NCBI RefSeq assembly: GCF_014356525.2
Contig: NC_052505.1
Span: 50,409,994-50,473,993 of the forward strand
Length of the DNA: 64,000 nucleotides
Source of the DNA: Nilaparvata lugens
Taxonomy: Eukaryota > Arthropoda > Insecta > Hemiptera > Delphacidae
Direction: 5' to 3'
Positions 1 through 11,107 of this stretch are shown piece by piece; positions within the stretch are counted from its first letter, which is position 1, and each line of letters begins with the position of its first letter. The translations under genes and the position numbers were made by a program. Under the pieces are notes generated by a model, which was given only the letters and a program-made list of their open reading frames with translations, made no database searches and was not told the origin of the DNA.

Positions 1-619
1 ATAATTAGTTTGCCATAAGCCTATGATGCGAATCAAGATTTGATTCAATTTGATGCTTCTTTGAGCAAACATAAAAATCTGGTGTGGTACTCTCACACAA
101 CTTTCCTTGCTCATTGAACTGTAAGCCCCATTCTTAAACGTGAATAATTTAGGGGAACAACATAATAACGATTGGTGGCAACATAATTGAAACTACGATC
201 AGACTTCTGTATATATGTGTATATATAATTGTTTCCAGAGTACTTTTTCCTTTGTGTAAATTGTGAAATTCGATGATTTTTTTAAAAGTCGTCAAAACAG
301 CTGTTCTACAGATGAAATATCTCAACTATGTGTTATTTGACCGAAGCAAAGCTGAGGTCTTAGTTTTGACTCGATCAGCTTTTGTCTGTTTGTTTGTTTG
401 TACCGCAGTTACAGTTGCAGTTATTGTCCGATTTGGATGCAATTTGGTATGCAAGTTCTTTGAAACAAGGCGCAGAAACGTATATGTAATGATTTTTGGT
501 AAGACCTCCGGTTTTTTTGTAATATTAAAAAAACCGTAGACTAACCTCAACGGTTATTTATTCGTATCTTTGAAGATACAGCAATTCATGTTCCTACTTT
601 TTCGCCATCAGTATCAACA
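1..619. other. AT-rich stretch, nothing assignable
   Basis: Two short open frames overlap on opposite strands at 273-550. Neither has recognisable motifs, and their mutual overlap suggests chance. No repeat family is recognised here. Confidence 0.6.
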
Positions 620-700
620 ACTCACGGTAGTGTAGAGAGCTGGAGTGTTGAATGTCAAACTGTGGAACCCAGGTTCGAATCTTGTTTCGACCAGATTTTT
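620..700 (+). repeat. tRNA-like SINE head (A and B boxes)
   Basis: A B-box-like GGTTCGAATCT (672-682) lies about 44 bases after an A-box-like TAGTGTAGAG (628-637). This is the spacing of an RNA polymerase III internal promoter, and a T-run follows. The piece has no good acceptor stem, so a tRNA-derived SINE head or a tRNA pseudogene fits better than a working tRNA gene. No diagnostic SINE body is recognised after it. Confidence 0.38.
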
Positions 701-1380
701 TTTGCAAATGATACTTTGTTCTATCTTATTCTAATAATATGAATAATTATAAAATAAATTATCATGATAATATTAGAATTATTAAGATTATTATTTTTTT
801 TATTGTTGAATTGATTTATGAAATTAATTGGATAAATTATTTAAAAAAACTCTATTCTATTGGAGTCTAATACTGCAGTTGTAGAAAAAAAATTGTATGT
901 GATTGCAGCAATAAAGTTGAGTTTTACGCTCTCAATACATAAATAACTATTATTGTCTATGTTACAGATAAGTCAACTATTATAGTTGTGGACTATTTTT
1001 ATCATCATAAAAATTAATCAACTAATAAATCAAAAACTATTTTAGTTGTAGACAATATTCAACATCATAAGCATTTCTTCAATCTCCAAATTCTTTTATT
1101 CATAACTATCAGCTATTGTTTTAGTTATTTTTCAACTGAATTTTCAGTTTATCAGGTACAATAATTATTGTATTGTATTCATTTTTTGTGTCGCTCTAAA
1201 GTGTCAATTTTTTGTTTTCCTTTTGGTATGAGATCGGAAACTGATTTATGAGCATTAACATTCTGCATAGGCTGAACAAGCCATAACATAATACTAAATA
1301 TTTAATATTTAGTAGAGGTCCTGATTGAATACACTTTTCATGAAAAACATCATTAGCATCCTCCTGTCATTGTCACCAAC
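701..1380. repeat. AT-rich DNA with a diverged direct repeat (973-1070)
   Basis: Within 973-1070 a unit of roughly 60 bases occurs twice. Both copies have the pattern AACTATT.TAGTTGT followed by GAC.AT and ATCATAA. The rest of the stretch is AT-rich and featureless, and no gene is supported. Confidence 0.4.
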
Positions 1381-1429
1381 AAACCCATCTCATTTAGAAT
1401 CATTTTCCGTCTCACCATCGTCTGTGAGA

Positions 1430-1745
1430 CGATTCATCGTCTAAACTGCCTACTGCACATTCCATTTTTCCGCCAGTTGACCGATTTCTTATAATTAATT
1501 ATTAGAAAAGTTGTAATATTGTAAATATGGAGACGATATAAAGGTACCTCCTTGATGAGTCCGGTGTTTCTGGAAACAGTGTCTCTAGCACTTTCAATGG
1601 AAAAAATAATAGATGACATAGATAGGCTAAATCTACGCAATATACTGTATTTACTGTACTGGCCCTTCTCATTAGATTGAAAGTTGTATTCATGAGCGAG
1701 GTCTACTGTTCGCAGGACTACTAGTTTTATGAACTGCACTACCTA
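1430..1745 (-). repeat. Dispersed repeat with GAACAGTAGACCTCG motif
   Basis: Read on the minus strand, 1745-1690 contains ACTAGTAGT-CCTGCGAACAGTAGACCTCGC. The same motif recurs on the plus strand at about 45410-45445 with small changes. A 101-codon minus-strand frame spans the piece, but it has no known domain and overlaps a second frame, so it is treated as part of the repeat. The family is not identified. Confidence 0.35.
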
Positions 1746-2424
1746 CCTACCTCATGCACGAGAAGGAGGTTACAAAGTCCATTTCTCAAGGATGGGGTGA
1801 ACCCCCCATTAGTTTCCCAGAAACGAGACTCATGCCAGTTGATAGAGCTGATAAATAACTATACAGGGTATGAATTTGAAAAAAATCGTTTGAGCCGTTT
1901 TCGAGAAAACCGTGAAAAACATGGTTTTTTAGTAATTATCCGCCATTTTGAATTAAATCTTATTGAATTTCTTATCGTCGGATCCTCATGTCAAGTCATT
2001 TTTGAGAAAATTGTAAATAACATGGTTCTTTAGTAATATCCGCCATTTTTCTCAAGAATATTACGGAGCAATTTTCCCAGAAATGAGCCTCATGTCAGTT
2101 GATAGGGCTTATAAATAGCTTATAATTATCCGCCATTTTTTCCACCATTTTTAATCAAATTTCATTGAATTTCTTATCGTGGGATCCTCATGGTATTAGG
2201 ACGTTAAGTTTAAAATTTCAAGTCAATCGGTTGATTAGGAATTGAGTTATCGTGTTCACAGACATACACACACACTCACACAGACCAACACCCAAAAATC
2301 ATTTTTTTTTTTTTGGACTCAGGGGATCTTGAAACGTATAGAAAACTTGAAATTAGGGTACCTTAATTTTTTTGGAAAGCAATACTTTCCTTACCTCTAT
2401 GGTAATAGGGCAAGGAAAGTAAAA
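1746..2424 (+). mobile_element. Decayed mobile-element 3' region ending in a hairpin
   Basis: The stretch has internal near-repeats: the pair CCGCCATTTT and TGTCAGTTGATAG occurs more than once. It then runs through an AC-rich patch and ends in a stem. ACTTTCCTT (2384-2392) pairs with AAGGAAAGT (2412-2420). The same ending, from CTTGAAAC through GGAAAGCAATACTTT, recurs in decayed form at about 47398-47545. A shared 3' end with a terminal hairpin suggests one transposon family. The class (Helitron-like or retroposon) cannot be settled by eye. Confidence 0.45.
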
Positions 2425-3130
2425 ATATGAATAGTTTTTCACCAGTTATTATTATGGCATTAGTGGCGTCAGAAAACAAATTTTCGCTTTTCATCATAGC
2501 GTTTCATGCTAGTATTTGTTGAAGCTTCGTTGCCATTCTCATTTTTCTATTTTACTGCTATTACAAAATAAATTTTGAAAGTAACATGAAGCATTATAAA
2601 TAGAAAAACCTTCTCAGTGAACTGTAACTCAATATTTTTGCTTTGAGCAGCATTGGTTGAAATCTTGGGTCACAGCTTTCTCCAAGGAGTCAGGTTTCAA
2701 GAAAATCAAGATATTGCGTATTGAAAGAGGCACAAGGGGATACAGCTCAACGGAAAAAATGATAGTCAAGGGAGAGATTGGGGCCGTGAGAGTAGGATGG
2801 CCGATAAAGTTGTGGAGAGAGAAAGAGAGAGAGTCAATAGCTATCGGTAACAGATAAACGTGGGTGGAATGCAAGTATTGATAATATTCCGACATGTTCC
2901 CGCATGAGTACTGACTGAAATATTTCCAACAATATTGTTTTTCCAAAAACAAATGCGATTTTTCAAGCACCTCACATTTTTTTTATAGATAGTGATTAAT
3001 CAAATTATATTTCTATGTATCTATAGTTTCTATGTATTTATTGATTATAGAAAATCTACAATTTGAGTAATAATTGGGGCGATAAATTAGGGTGAATTAG
3101 AAATAAGTTTAAAGTGACATTACTTAAATT
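2425..3130. other. No supported gene
   Basis: Opposing short frames at 2629-2970 and 2657-2857 overlap each other completely and show no domain. The patch 2770-2840 is purine-rich (GAGAGAG). Nothing else is recognised. Confidence 0.5.
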
Positions 3131-3134
3131 CTTC

Positions 3135-3240
3135 GTGCCGGTTGCACAAAAGACGGTTAAATTTTAATCGTGAATAGCCTAATTATACGAGAACCAATCA
3201 GAGAAGCCATCTTTTCAAAAAAAGCCTTCTTTGTGTTCCA
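3135..3240 (+). mobile_element. MITE half (GCCGGTTGCACAAAAG end)
   Basis: The sequence starts GCCGGTTGCACAAAAGACGG, followed by a TTAAATTTTAATCGTGA tract and ACGAGAACCAATCAGAGAAG. I recall this layout from a common insect MITE, but that is from memory. The inverted partner end is not recognisable after 3240, so this is at best a half element. Confidence 0.35.
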
Positions 3241-3317
3241 TGTGGTGTTTCGCAGGTTAGATTCATAAATCATGAGAAAAGTCATAATATTATTAGAATA
3301 ATAGTAGGTATATTATA

Positions 3318-3396
3318 CAGGGTGATTCTTAATTATAGTAAAATAATTTAATACGTGAAAGTAGAGGTAAAAATAAGAAAAAAGTTCTTATTAACA
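3318..3396 (-). mobile_element. Tc1/mariner-like terminal fragment
   Basis: CAGGGTGATTCTTAATTATA follows a TA dinucleotide (3316-3317). About 80 bases from here match the reverse complement of the 3' terminus of the mariner-like fragments ending at 15115 and 17012. No transposase coding is seen next to it, so this is a solo end of that family. Confidence 0.55.
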
Positions 3397-4100
3397 TTGT
3401 AACGTTATTTTTGTGAATAACGGTTTGCCTGGCTTGGCTGCAGTCGGTAAAGCATGAGTACAAAATAATATGACTCTGGTTGTGGTTCTTAGAATACGAC
3501 TTAGACAAAATTCTTATAGGCTCGCTCAGGAGCTCCCGCAGTTCACTGCTCTTGTATAATTTATATAAATCTCTGGAACGTATTATTTCCAAAGATTTGA
3601 TTATCAATGCTAAATATCGCTGACTAAACCAACTTATCCGGTGAAGAATAAAGTTGGATGGTGATTTTCTTAATATTTCAATACTGATAACTCGATAAAT
3701 CAATATGACATTGGTCATGCATGGAAGTGGAGAAATAAATAAAGGATACACCATGAAAAAATTTGATACATATATTGTACAATAAAATATTAATGACCAA
3801 ATAAATATAGAAATATATATAGAGCAACAAGCAAAAGTAATAAAAATAAGAACAAATATATCAAAAATAGAATATCACAGATTGGCTCACTACTTTTTAG
3901 TTCTTTAGCACGAAACGTTACCATGTGCTTTTAAATCATTAATTACATGCATTTATCTTCATGTAGCTCAGGTATCGACTTGCTGCTGCTTGTCGATTTG
4001 AAAAATCTCACTATATATCTCGTTTCCAAAAATAAATAATCAACTGATGAATCATAAATCATAAATATATTAATATCTATAGATCTCAGTAGCTACATTC
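3397..4100. other. AT-rich; one unassigned minus-strand ORF
   Basis: A minus-strand open frame of 141 codons (3329-3754) has leucine, isoleucine and serine-rich content with no motif I recognise. Its C-terminal end lies inside the mariner-like terminus, so at least that part is not a host protein. It is not called as a gene. Confidence 0.4.
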
Positions 4101-5002
<902 letters not shown>

Positions 5003-5412
5003 TACAGTAGCCTCTCTATTATCTGGACTCATCGGGACTGAGGCCAGTCCGGATAACGTTTTTTCCGGTTAAACCGACGTTCCCTAAAAGTTGTTAAATT
5101 GGTATGCATATTTTGTAGTTTATAAGCCAATAATGACTTTTACGTAAAAATAATAAAACTAGACGCTTTATTATGATATCTGTGAACACAAAACACAAGA
5201 AAATAGTTAGTTGCTAAGCCTTTTTACATTTGAAATATTTAAAACCAAACAGCCATTATGATTCGTGGCGGGTGCAGAAGTACTGTACAGTCCGGTTGAA
5301 CCGATGTGCTGATGATTATTTTCCGGTTAAAGAGATGTCACTTCCGTGGAGTGTAGTCCGGTTAAACCGATGTCCGGTTAAAAGGTGTCTGGTTAAGAGA
5401 GAGGCTACTGTA
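5003..5412. mobile_element. Tigger/pogo-like MITE, complete
   Basis: The element lies between two TA dinucleotides (5003-5004 and 5411-5412), the expected target duplication. Its ends are CAGTAGCCTCTCTATTAT at 5005 and the reverse complement of CAGTAGCCTCTCTCTTAA ending at 5410. The subterminal part holds ATCGGGACTGAGGCCAGTCCGGATAAC-type sequence and several CCGGTTAAACCGATGT variants. That matches the known Tigger/pogo end style (CAGTAG..CC..T.ATCCGG). At about 410 bp with no transposase frame, it is non-autonomous. Confidence 0.8.
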
Positions 5413-6399
5413 GTGATAATTTATAAATTGATATCATTTATAAAAATATTCATATATACATTTGAATCGGCTCTCTATTGCCGCCCATCGATTACTGTAA
5501 TTTGATTGGTTCATGCAAATTCACTACTGTATCCATGCGCCTATTACTATCCTACTTCCTTAATATTTTATTATTTTTTTTTTTGTATATTTGTTCATGC
5601 TCATTACAGATAATAAATATTTTCAAATGCTATAAGTTGTTTTTCCCTCTATAACTAGTAGCCATGTGCATTCCAAAATCCTCTAGTTGAATACTATTTG
5701 TTTACAACAAGTTTTTCGCGAAGGTGTCTGGCTAGATTTCACATTATACAGCTTGATCGATTATTGGGTCACCAATCAGTAGGTATTTGAGCCTAACCTC
5801 AAAATTTCCAATACTTTATATAATATAATAAAAAGCAAATAACATTCTTTTCTATTCGGCTGTTCTAATTTTAACCATGGTACCCGTTATTATCTAATCT
5901 TTCATTTGTTGTTATCACATTTGGCGATAATAGAATAGCTGTTTTGCTCCAGACCTATAAAATTCTTTCAATTAGCGATTTTGCTTGCTTATTGAATTTT
6001 GATATGTTACACGTGCCCCCAAATTTGAATTCAAAATATTTTGAGAATCAACAATGTTTTTAATACGAATTCTTCCTTTAACACATCAACATAACCTAGA
6101 AATATCCACCGAAACACACTTCAAAAACCTCCTAATAAATCGCAGACCTTTTCTGCATACGCCCCCCTTAAATCTCCATCAAGACAATAACAAATTCCTC
6201 CTTATCAACATAAAAATATCACAAATATAACATCTTAAATACATTTCTCCCCTCTATAAACTTAGTACAATATTTTCAAATCCGCCCCTTGCAGTGATAC
6301 CAACTTATTCTCCATACAACAAACATTTCGATTCTTATACAATAGATCTCTTTCAAAAATACTTTCGAATAACAATTTTGGGGCTCATACATCATTCAC
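5413..6399. other. No supported gene
   Basis: AT-rich sequence. From about 6080 to 6290 it becomes C-rich and A-rich on the plus strand with scattered ACCTCC, which may belong to the LINE ending at 6612. No protein motif is seen. Confidence 0.4.
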
Positions 6400-6612
6400 A
6401 ATTTTTAGGTCTCTTATCATTCTTGGACCGAAAATCAAGTGACGAAGCAGTGTGTGATTACATAACCTTATCTTTTGGACAACATTAACATTTTATCAAA
6501 ATTTTTGAAGAGAAATAGTACAGGCTCAGCCTAGTTTTCTCCAATGTCATAATTGTATTATGATTATAGTATTTTATACAATAAATGAATGAATAAAATA
6601 AATAAATAATAA
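6400..6612 (+). mobile_element. LINE 3' end with (AAAT/GAAT)n tail
   Basis: The segment ends in AATAAATGAATGAATAAAATAAATAAATAATAAT-type simple repeats (6580-6612), typical of insect non-LTR retrotransposon tails. The preceding 3' UTR-like stretch has AGAAATAGTACAGGCTCAGC and ATAATTGTATTATGATTATA. No reverse-transcriptase residues remain, so the copy is 5'-truncated. Confidence 0.5.
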
Positions 6613-7400
6613 TATTAACAATATTCTATAGATCAGGTACAATTCTTCTTTGCCATATTTGGTTTTTCTGGGCCACATAATGGTAACTGGCTTTGTTTGA
6701 GGTTTTTGGTAACAACGTGGTAATAACAATGATAATAATATAAAACATCTAAATAAATATATATAACATTAACTGATACATTAAATAACATATATAAATA
6801 GTTTTTTGGGAACAATCATTTCATCGATATGCTTATAACAGGCGCTTATATCAACATGTGTTAAACAGGCTCTCTGTGCTTTTGATTTAGTGGGCATTTG
6901 CTAGTCTATGATTTCTAGATTTCATACTATCTACGTCACAATTCACTATTGATCAATTCTCATTCTTGGTTCAAGTTAACCTATTTTCTACAATTTCCAA
7001 ATTTTAAGGTAAATATCTTATTTTATTCTACATAATCCCATCTTGTGGCCTTTTTTAAACGATGCTTAGTGAGAAAATACATAATTAAAAATTGTGCTTT
7101 GATTTGTTACAGGCCTCTATTGGTTGGAGTGAATTAAAAATTGAATTTGGCTACACGAGGTGACACTTCAATACTAAATTTATTAAGACAGGTCAGTAAT
7201 TGATTGATAATACTGTTTATATTTGTCTTCTTATCATATTTTCTTTCAAATTCGACGATATTGCATGTAGAAGTTTCATGGTTTTCCTGTATCTTCTTGT
7301 ATTTCTCCTTGTTGATATTGATATAGGCCGGTTAGGTTATCTTCTATCGATTGATGAGGCTGTCCTATTGATAATTTATCCTTCATGAATTCAAAGCCCC
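6613..7400. other. No supported gene
   Basis: AT-rich DNA with short hydrophobic frames (6633-6815 minus and 7200-7388 plus) that carry no recognised motif. Confidence 0.5.
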
Positions 7401-7419
7401 GGTATCTTGTATATCCTCT

Positions 7420-8357
7420 TCAACAATTCCTTGCTTCCTTAATGGTAATTCCTTTTAATCTGTTCTTTTCCCATTCATCCAGTAGTCTTAATTCATCTTT
7501 CCTCTCATTTTCATTCAATATTCTCGATTTCGGTTCATTATAAATCATTATGCTCACAACAATAAACATTTTTATAATATTAGCTTTCCAATTATCAATA
7601 GTAGATTCTTTTAATAATAACAATACAATATTTTTCATCATGTCCACAACACAGTCTTTTATCCATATCACAGCTATAGCAAACATTACACAGCATATCA
7701 AAACATTTATCATCTCTTTAATAATATTGCCTCTCAACATATAGTAGCCAGGAACTTTCACTTTCTTTATATAATTCCTTATTTCCTTCAATCTTCTTAA
7801 ACACCTTCTATCCTTTATCAATCTCCTATGATAATCCACTTCCTTGTTGCCCATGCATGAATCCATCGTAGTTTTGTTAGTAGTTCCATTTTTATCCCAT
7901 TTATTTGCTCCATTTTTATGGTCACAACGCTGAGTATAAGCTTTAAAGCATATGTGCCGCGGATGCATGATGTCGATCCCTTGTCCTCCATCCTGGTGTC
8001 GGTCTGGTGTCCTCCTCGGCTCCTTGAAACGTGCATGTGGACTCCATCGGCGCGCTCGGTTCCTCCCTCGTTGCTTCCGCCTCTGGGCCTTGCAATGCTG
8101 GTTCCTTCGGTCCTGTAGTCCATCATCCCAGTCCTGATGTCAGTTGTCCAGTGTCCTCCTCGGGTGCTTCCGTCTCCGGGCCTTGCAATGCATGCTCCTT
8201 CGGTCCTGTAGTCCGTCTTCCCGGTCCTCCCTCTTGGTGTCCTTGGTCTGCCTCGATAGGGTTGATTGATGCGAGTGCATAGGTCCTGTGTGTGGATGCA
8301 TGGTGGTAGTCCCTTCCTGGTGACTGTTTGCATTTGGTAGTGCTGGAATTGGGGCAT
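7420..8357 (-). pseudogene. Downstream part of the gag-region retroelement, unassigned frames
   Basis: Two overlapping minus-strand frames (8357-7818 and 7968-7420) follow the gag C-terminal region on the same strand. The upper one is Arg/Gly/Thr-rich. It contains two copies of a unit of about 90 bases whose protein reads DYRTEGACIARPGDG and DYRTEGTSIARPRGG. The lower one has a basic N-terminus, a hydrophobic segment (ICCVMFAIAVIWIKDCVV) and a charged tail. No zinc knuckle, protease, RT or integrase motif is visible. The position says retroelement and the function is unknown. The two frames overlap by about 150 bases, so a frameshift has probably split one original frame. Confidence 0.4.
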
Positions 8358-8967
8358 TATTGTTGTGGATCGGTTCTTGTTGTGGGGTTTTGGCCGGTAG
8401 TGCTTCTTCAGGGGGGAATATAAGGCTCAATAGGGATTGATGCTTGTGGGGTGTTTTATGTGCATGATGGGCGGCGGTTTTAGGTGGTGGGTTGTCTTCT
8501 TGTATTAGTTTCTGTTCTTCTAATAATATTTCTGGTAAGTCGTTCACAAAGGTAGTATATGAGGCTGAAGTATCTTTATTTTCTTCATCTATTTTTTCTG
8601 AGCTTATGTGGGTTGTGTTGGGAGTATCATATAGCCATAATTGTTTAGATGCAGACTTCTCTGTGTTTGGTGATATATTGTCTCTATGATCAGTATGCTC
8701 TTGTTGTGGGTTTATTATAGTTGCATGTTCGGTGGTGTGATTTGTGCTTACTTGTTGTGGTGGCAGGTTATAGCTTCTATTGTAATTATTATGAGTATAT
8801 CCAGTATTAGTGTTAAAACGGTCATTGTCATCATAAGAATTCTTTCGGTCTGCTTGTTGTGAATAATGATTTGTTGAACGATTCTGAAAATTTCCATTAT
8901 TCCAGCTGTTACTTTGTTTCTGATCGTTATGACGCTCAAACCGAGGGGTCGTTCGGGGGCTTAACAT
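8140..8967 (-). pseudogene. Gag C-terminal low-complexity region
   Basis: A 275-codon minus-strand frame is rich in Asn, Gln, His, Pro and Thr, without a CCHC zinc knuckle. It sits directly after the end of the gag core (9200-8960) but in a shifted frame: the core frame terminates near 8943, while this frame is open from 8967. Such a disordered tail is common in LTR-retrotransposon Gag. Its role (capsid tail or RNA binding) is inferred from position only. Part of it overlaps the next frame at 8357-7818. Confidence 0.45.
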
Positions 8968-9195
8968 TTGAATTATACTGATTTTGTGTATATGGCTGAT
9001 TTGACCGGTGGTTTGATATTGCCATCACAGATTGTATACCGTGTAAATGATTTAACAGATGTTTGCAACCAGTTATTGGCTGTGTAGCCAATGCTGTTCT
9101 GACTCGGAAGGGTAGCTTTTTCAGGATTATGTTTGCTAAGGCATGATCATTTATAGGCTCATCTAACTGAGCATTCTTAATTTGCGTTGAAGTAA
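8944..9195 (-). pseudogene. Gag core, C-terminal piece (after LINE)
   Basis: On the minus strand an open, ATG-less stretch reads DHALANIILKKLPFRVRTAL and continues without a stop to about 8943. A short hydrophobic block ending in KKLP, followed by a second helix-rich block, is the expected C-terminal half of a Ty3/gypsy-type gag domain. The upstream half lies at 10690-10412 on the same strand, separated by the plus-strand LINE. It is the same decayed gag, interrupted, and the frame is lost again near 8950. Confidence 0.6.
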
Positions 9196-10409
9196 CAAAA
9201 TTGATATATGTGTCGTCTGTCCTAGGATTATATTCACTGGAACATGTTCCAATTCAACAAGCAGGATTTCGGCCAAACTTGAGCTGCACAGACCAGGTTC
9301 TTGCATTGACAACACATATTGAAGCAAGTTTCCAGAAAGGCTTGAAGACGTCTGTTGCCTTTGTGGACCTGAGTGCTGCATATGACACAGTGTGGAGAGA
9401 GGGCCTCATATTTAAACTCCTACAGGTCCTGCAAAGTCTAAAAATCATTCAATTGATCAATAAAATGCTGAAGAACAGGAATTTCAGGGCTCTCATGGAT
9501 GATAGGCTGAGCAGGATAAGAGTATTGAACAATGGATTGCCACAGGGATCTATCTTATCCCCCCTTCTTTTCAATCTGTACACAGCTGATTTGCCAAATA
9601 TCAAATCAAGAGTATTTGTGTATGCAGATGACATTGCTATAGCCATTCAGGACAGGAGTATGGAAAAAACAGCAAGCAGCCTGACTCAAGACTTGTCTTT
9701 CCTCTCAGCTTACTTCCACAAGTGGAGGCTCCAGCCCAACATGACGAAAACGAAGGTTTGCTGCTTTCATCTGAATAATAAGGAGGCAAGTGTGAAGTTG
9801 AAGGTAAAATTTGATGATGCTCACCTGCAACACAATTTTTTGCCCAAGTACCTGGGAGTTACACTTTACCGCACTCTATCCTATAAACACCATATCCAAA
9901 ATGTTGCTGAGAAACTGAAAACAAGAAATAACTTAATTCAAAAAATTTGTGGCACTACTTGGGGTGCTTTGGCCACAACTTTGCGCTGTTCTGCTCTGGG
10001 TTTGGTGTATCCAACCGCTGAATATTGTGCTGCTGTATGGTTCAATAGTGCCCATGTGAATAGAGTAAATGTGCAACTGAACCACACTATGCGTTTAATC
10101 ACTGGGACAATTAGAAGCACCCCCATATACTGGCTTCAAGTTCTCTTGTGGAGAGGCTAGACAGATGCTGAAGCATATCATCAGAAATTGTAATATATGT
10201 GCCTACCAAGGTGATTTAAATGATTTTATTTCGGCTTCTCCACAATCACTACACTACCTTGACAACCTCGACATCAAAATTTAATATATTTACAATATCT
10301 TATTAACCTGACAATGGTCTCATGACCAGATTTTTTCTCTGACTACCTACCTATATGTTTGTGTGTGTCTATATATATATATGTGCCATATGCTAATAAT
10401 AATAATAAT
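9190..10409 (+). mobile_element. Jockey-like LINE, 5'-truncated, inserted in gag
   Basis: The insertion separates two halves of a minus-strand gag. It holds a reverse-transcriptase fragment (9201-10160), a 3' region of about 240 bases and a terminal (TAA)n run at 10394-10409. No endonuclease domain or ORF1 is present, so the copy is strongly 5'-truncated. A clean target-site duplication was not found: gag sequence on the two sides does not repeat, so a small deletion may have accompanied insertion. The exact 5' limit is uncertain within about 20 bases. Confidence 0.7.
9201..10160 (+). pseudogene. Non-LTR reverse transcriptase fragment
   Basis: The 319-codon frame covers the palm of a LINE reverse transcriptase. 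Block A reads AFVDLSAAYDTVW (about residues 53-65), with the catalytic Asp in VDLS. Block B reads LPQGSILSPLLFNLYTADLP. Block C reads VFVYADDIAIAIQ with both catalytic Asp residues. A block-E-like KYLGVTLYRTLSYKHHI follows, and then the thumb and connection. The family normally has an N-terminal apurinic endonuclease and more RT upstream, both missing here, and the frame breaks after TPIYWL, where relatives continue. The palm is intact to the eye but the copy is dead. QQAGFRPNLSCTDQVLALTTHI is typical of jockey/CR1-type insect LINEs; the exact clade is inferred. Confidence 0.85.
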
Positions 10410-10411
10410 TC

Positions 10412-11100
10412 ACAAGCTATGATATTGGCTAGTGTATCCATTTGTCTATTTTTACTCCAATATTGTTCCAGGAAAGCTGCACTGAATTCGTCTAACGTCC
10501 TGAATTCATGATTATGGATCTGGAAAAACATCAGAGGTTCACCGCTCAACAAACTGGATAAACAGAGTCGCCACATATTCCAAGACGTGGGTGTAAGAGA
10601 TTGTACCAATTTTATCTGATCTATAAATTCTTTAGGTTGAAGATAGCGGTCTGTATTGTCAAAATGGCCTAATTCATTGAAACTGTACAATAAATCAAAC
10701 GTTGCTATGGGGATAGGCTCTACATTCTTGTGTGGAAATTGATGTACCTGACTCTCGAGTTGTACTAACTACTCTTGGGTCTGTTTCCAATGACTAGTAG
10801 CTTCTGTTTCATTATCTACTACTTCGGCATTTAATTCAGATAAAAATGATTGCTGTTCTCCAACGGCTGTCTCCAATGAATTAAGTAGTACTTTGTTTTG
10901 ATTGATCTCAGTATTTAGATGAGTTATTTGTGTAGAGTTACTATTCTGTCATTGATTTATGGAAATAAGTTGACTATTGTTCCTATTTACTATCGAGTTT
11001 ATGTCCTGTGTTTTAATTACTACTTGCTCTTGAATTTCTTTTTGACAATCAGCTTTAATGTTTGTTGCTATTTCTTGAATTTGCGAGGTGTATTGTACTG
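10412..11100 (-). pseudogene. LTR-retrotransposon gag, middle and core domain
   Basis: Read on the minus strand, one frame runs from the hAT target site (11100) to the LINE. It has two in-frame stops, at 10949-10951 (TGA) and 10769-10771 (TAG). The first part is coiled-coil-like, rich in Gln, Asn, Glu and Ile. The last 90 residues carry a Retrotrans_gag-like core: PKEFIDQIKLVQSL, then SWNMWRLCLSSLL, then FRTLDEFSAAFLEQYWS. This is the capsid-type domain of Ty3/gypsy-like Gag, which assembles the particle. The frame is cut by the LINE after DTLANII. No pol is seen on either side. Confidence 0.65.
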
Positions 11101-11107
11101 TTAGGTT

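Noticed and set aside
3329..3754. 141-codon minus-strand ORF as a gene
   Set aside because: Its end lies inside a mariner-like terminus and no motif is seen elsewhere in it.
11100..11107. GTTAGGTT next to the hAT as an interstitial insect telomere (TTAGG) repeat
   Set aside because: Only one TTAGG unit on each side. The exact 8-bp match at both ends is explained by the hAT target duplication.
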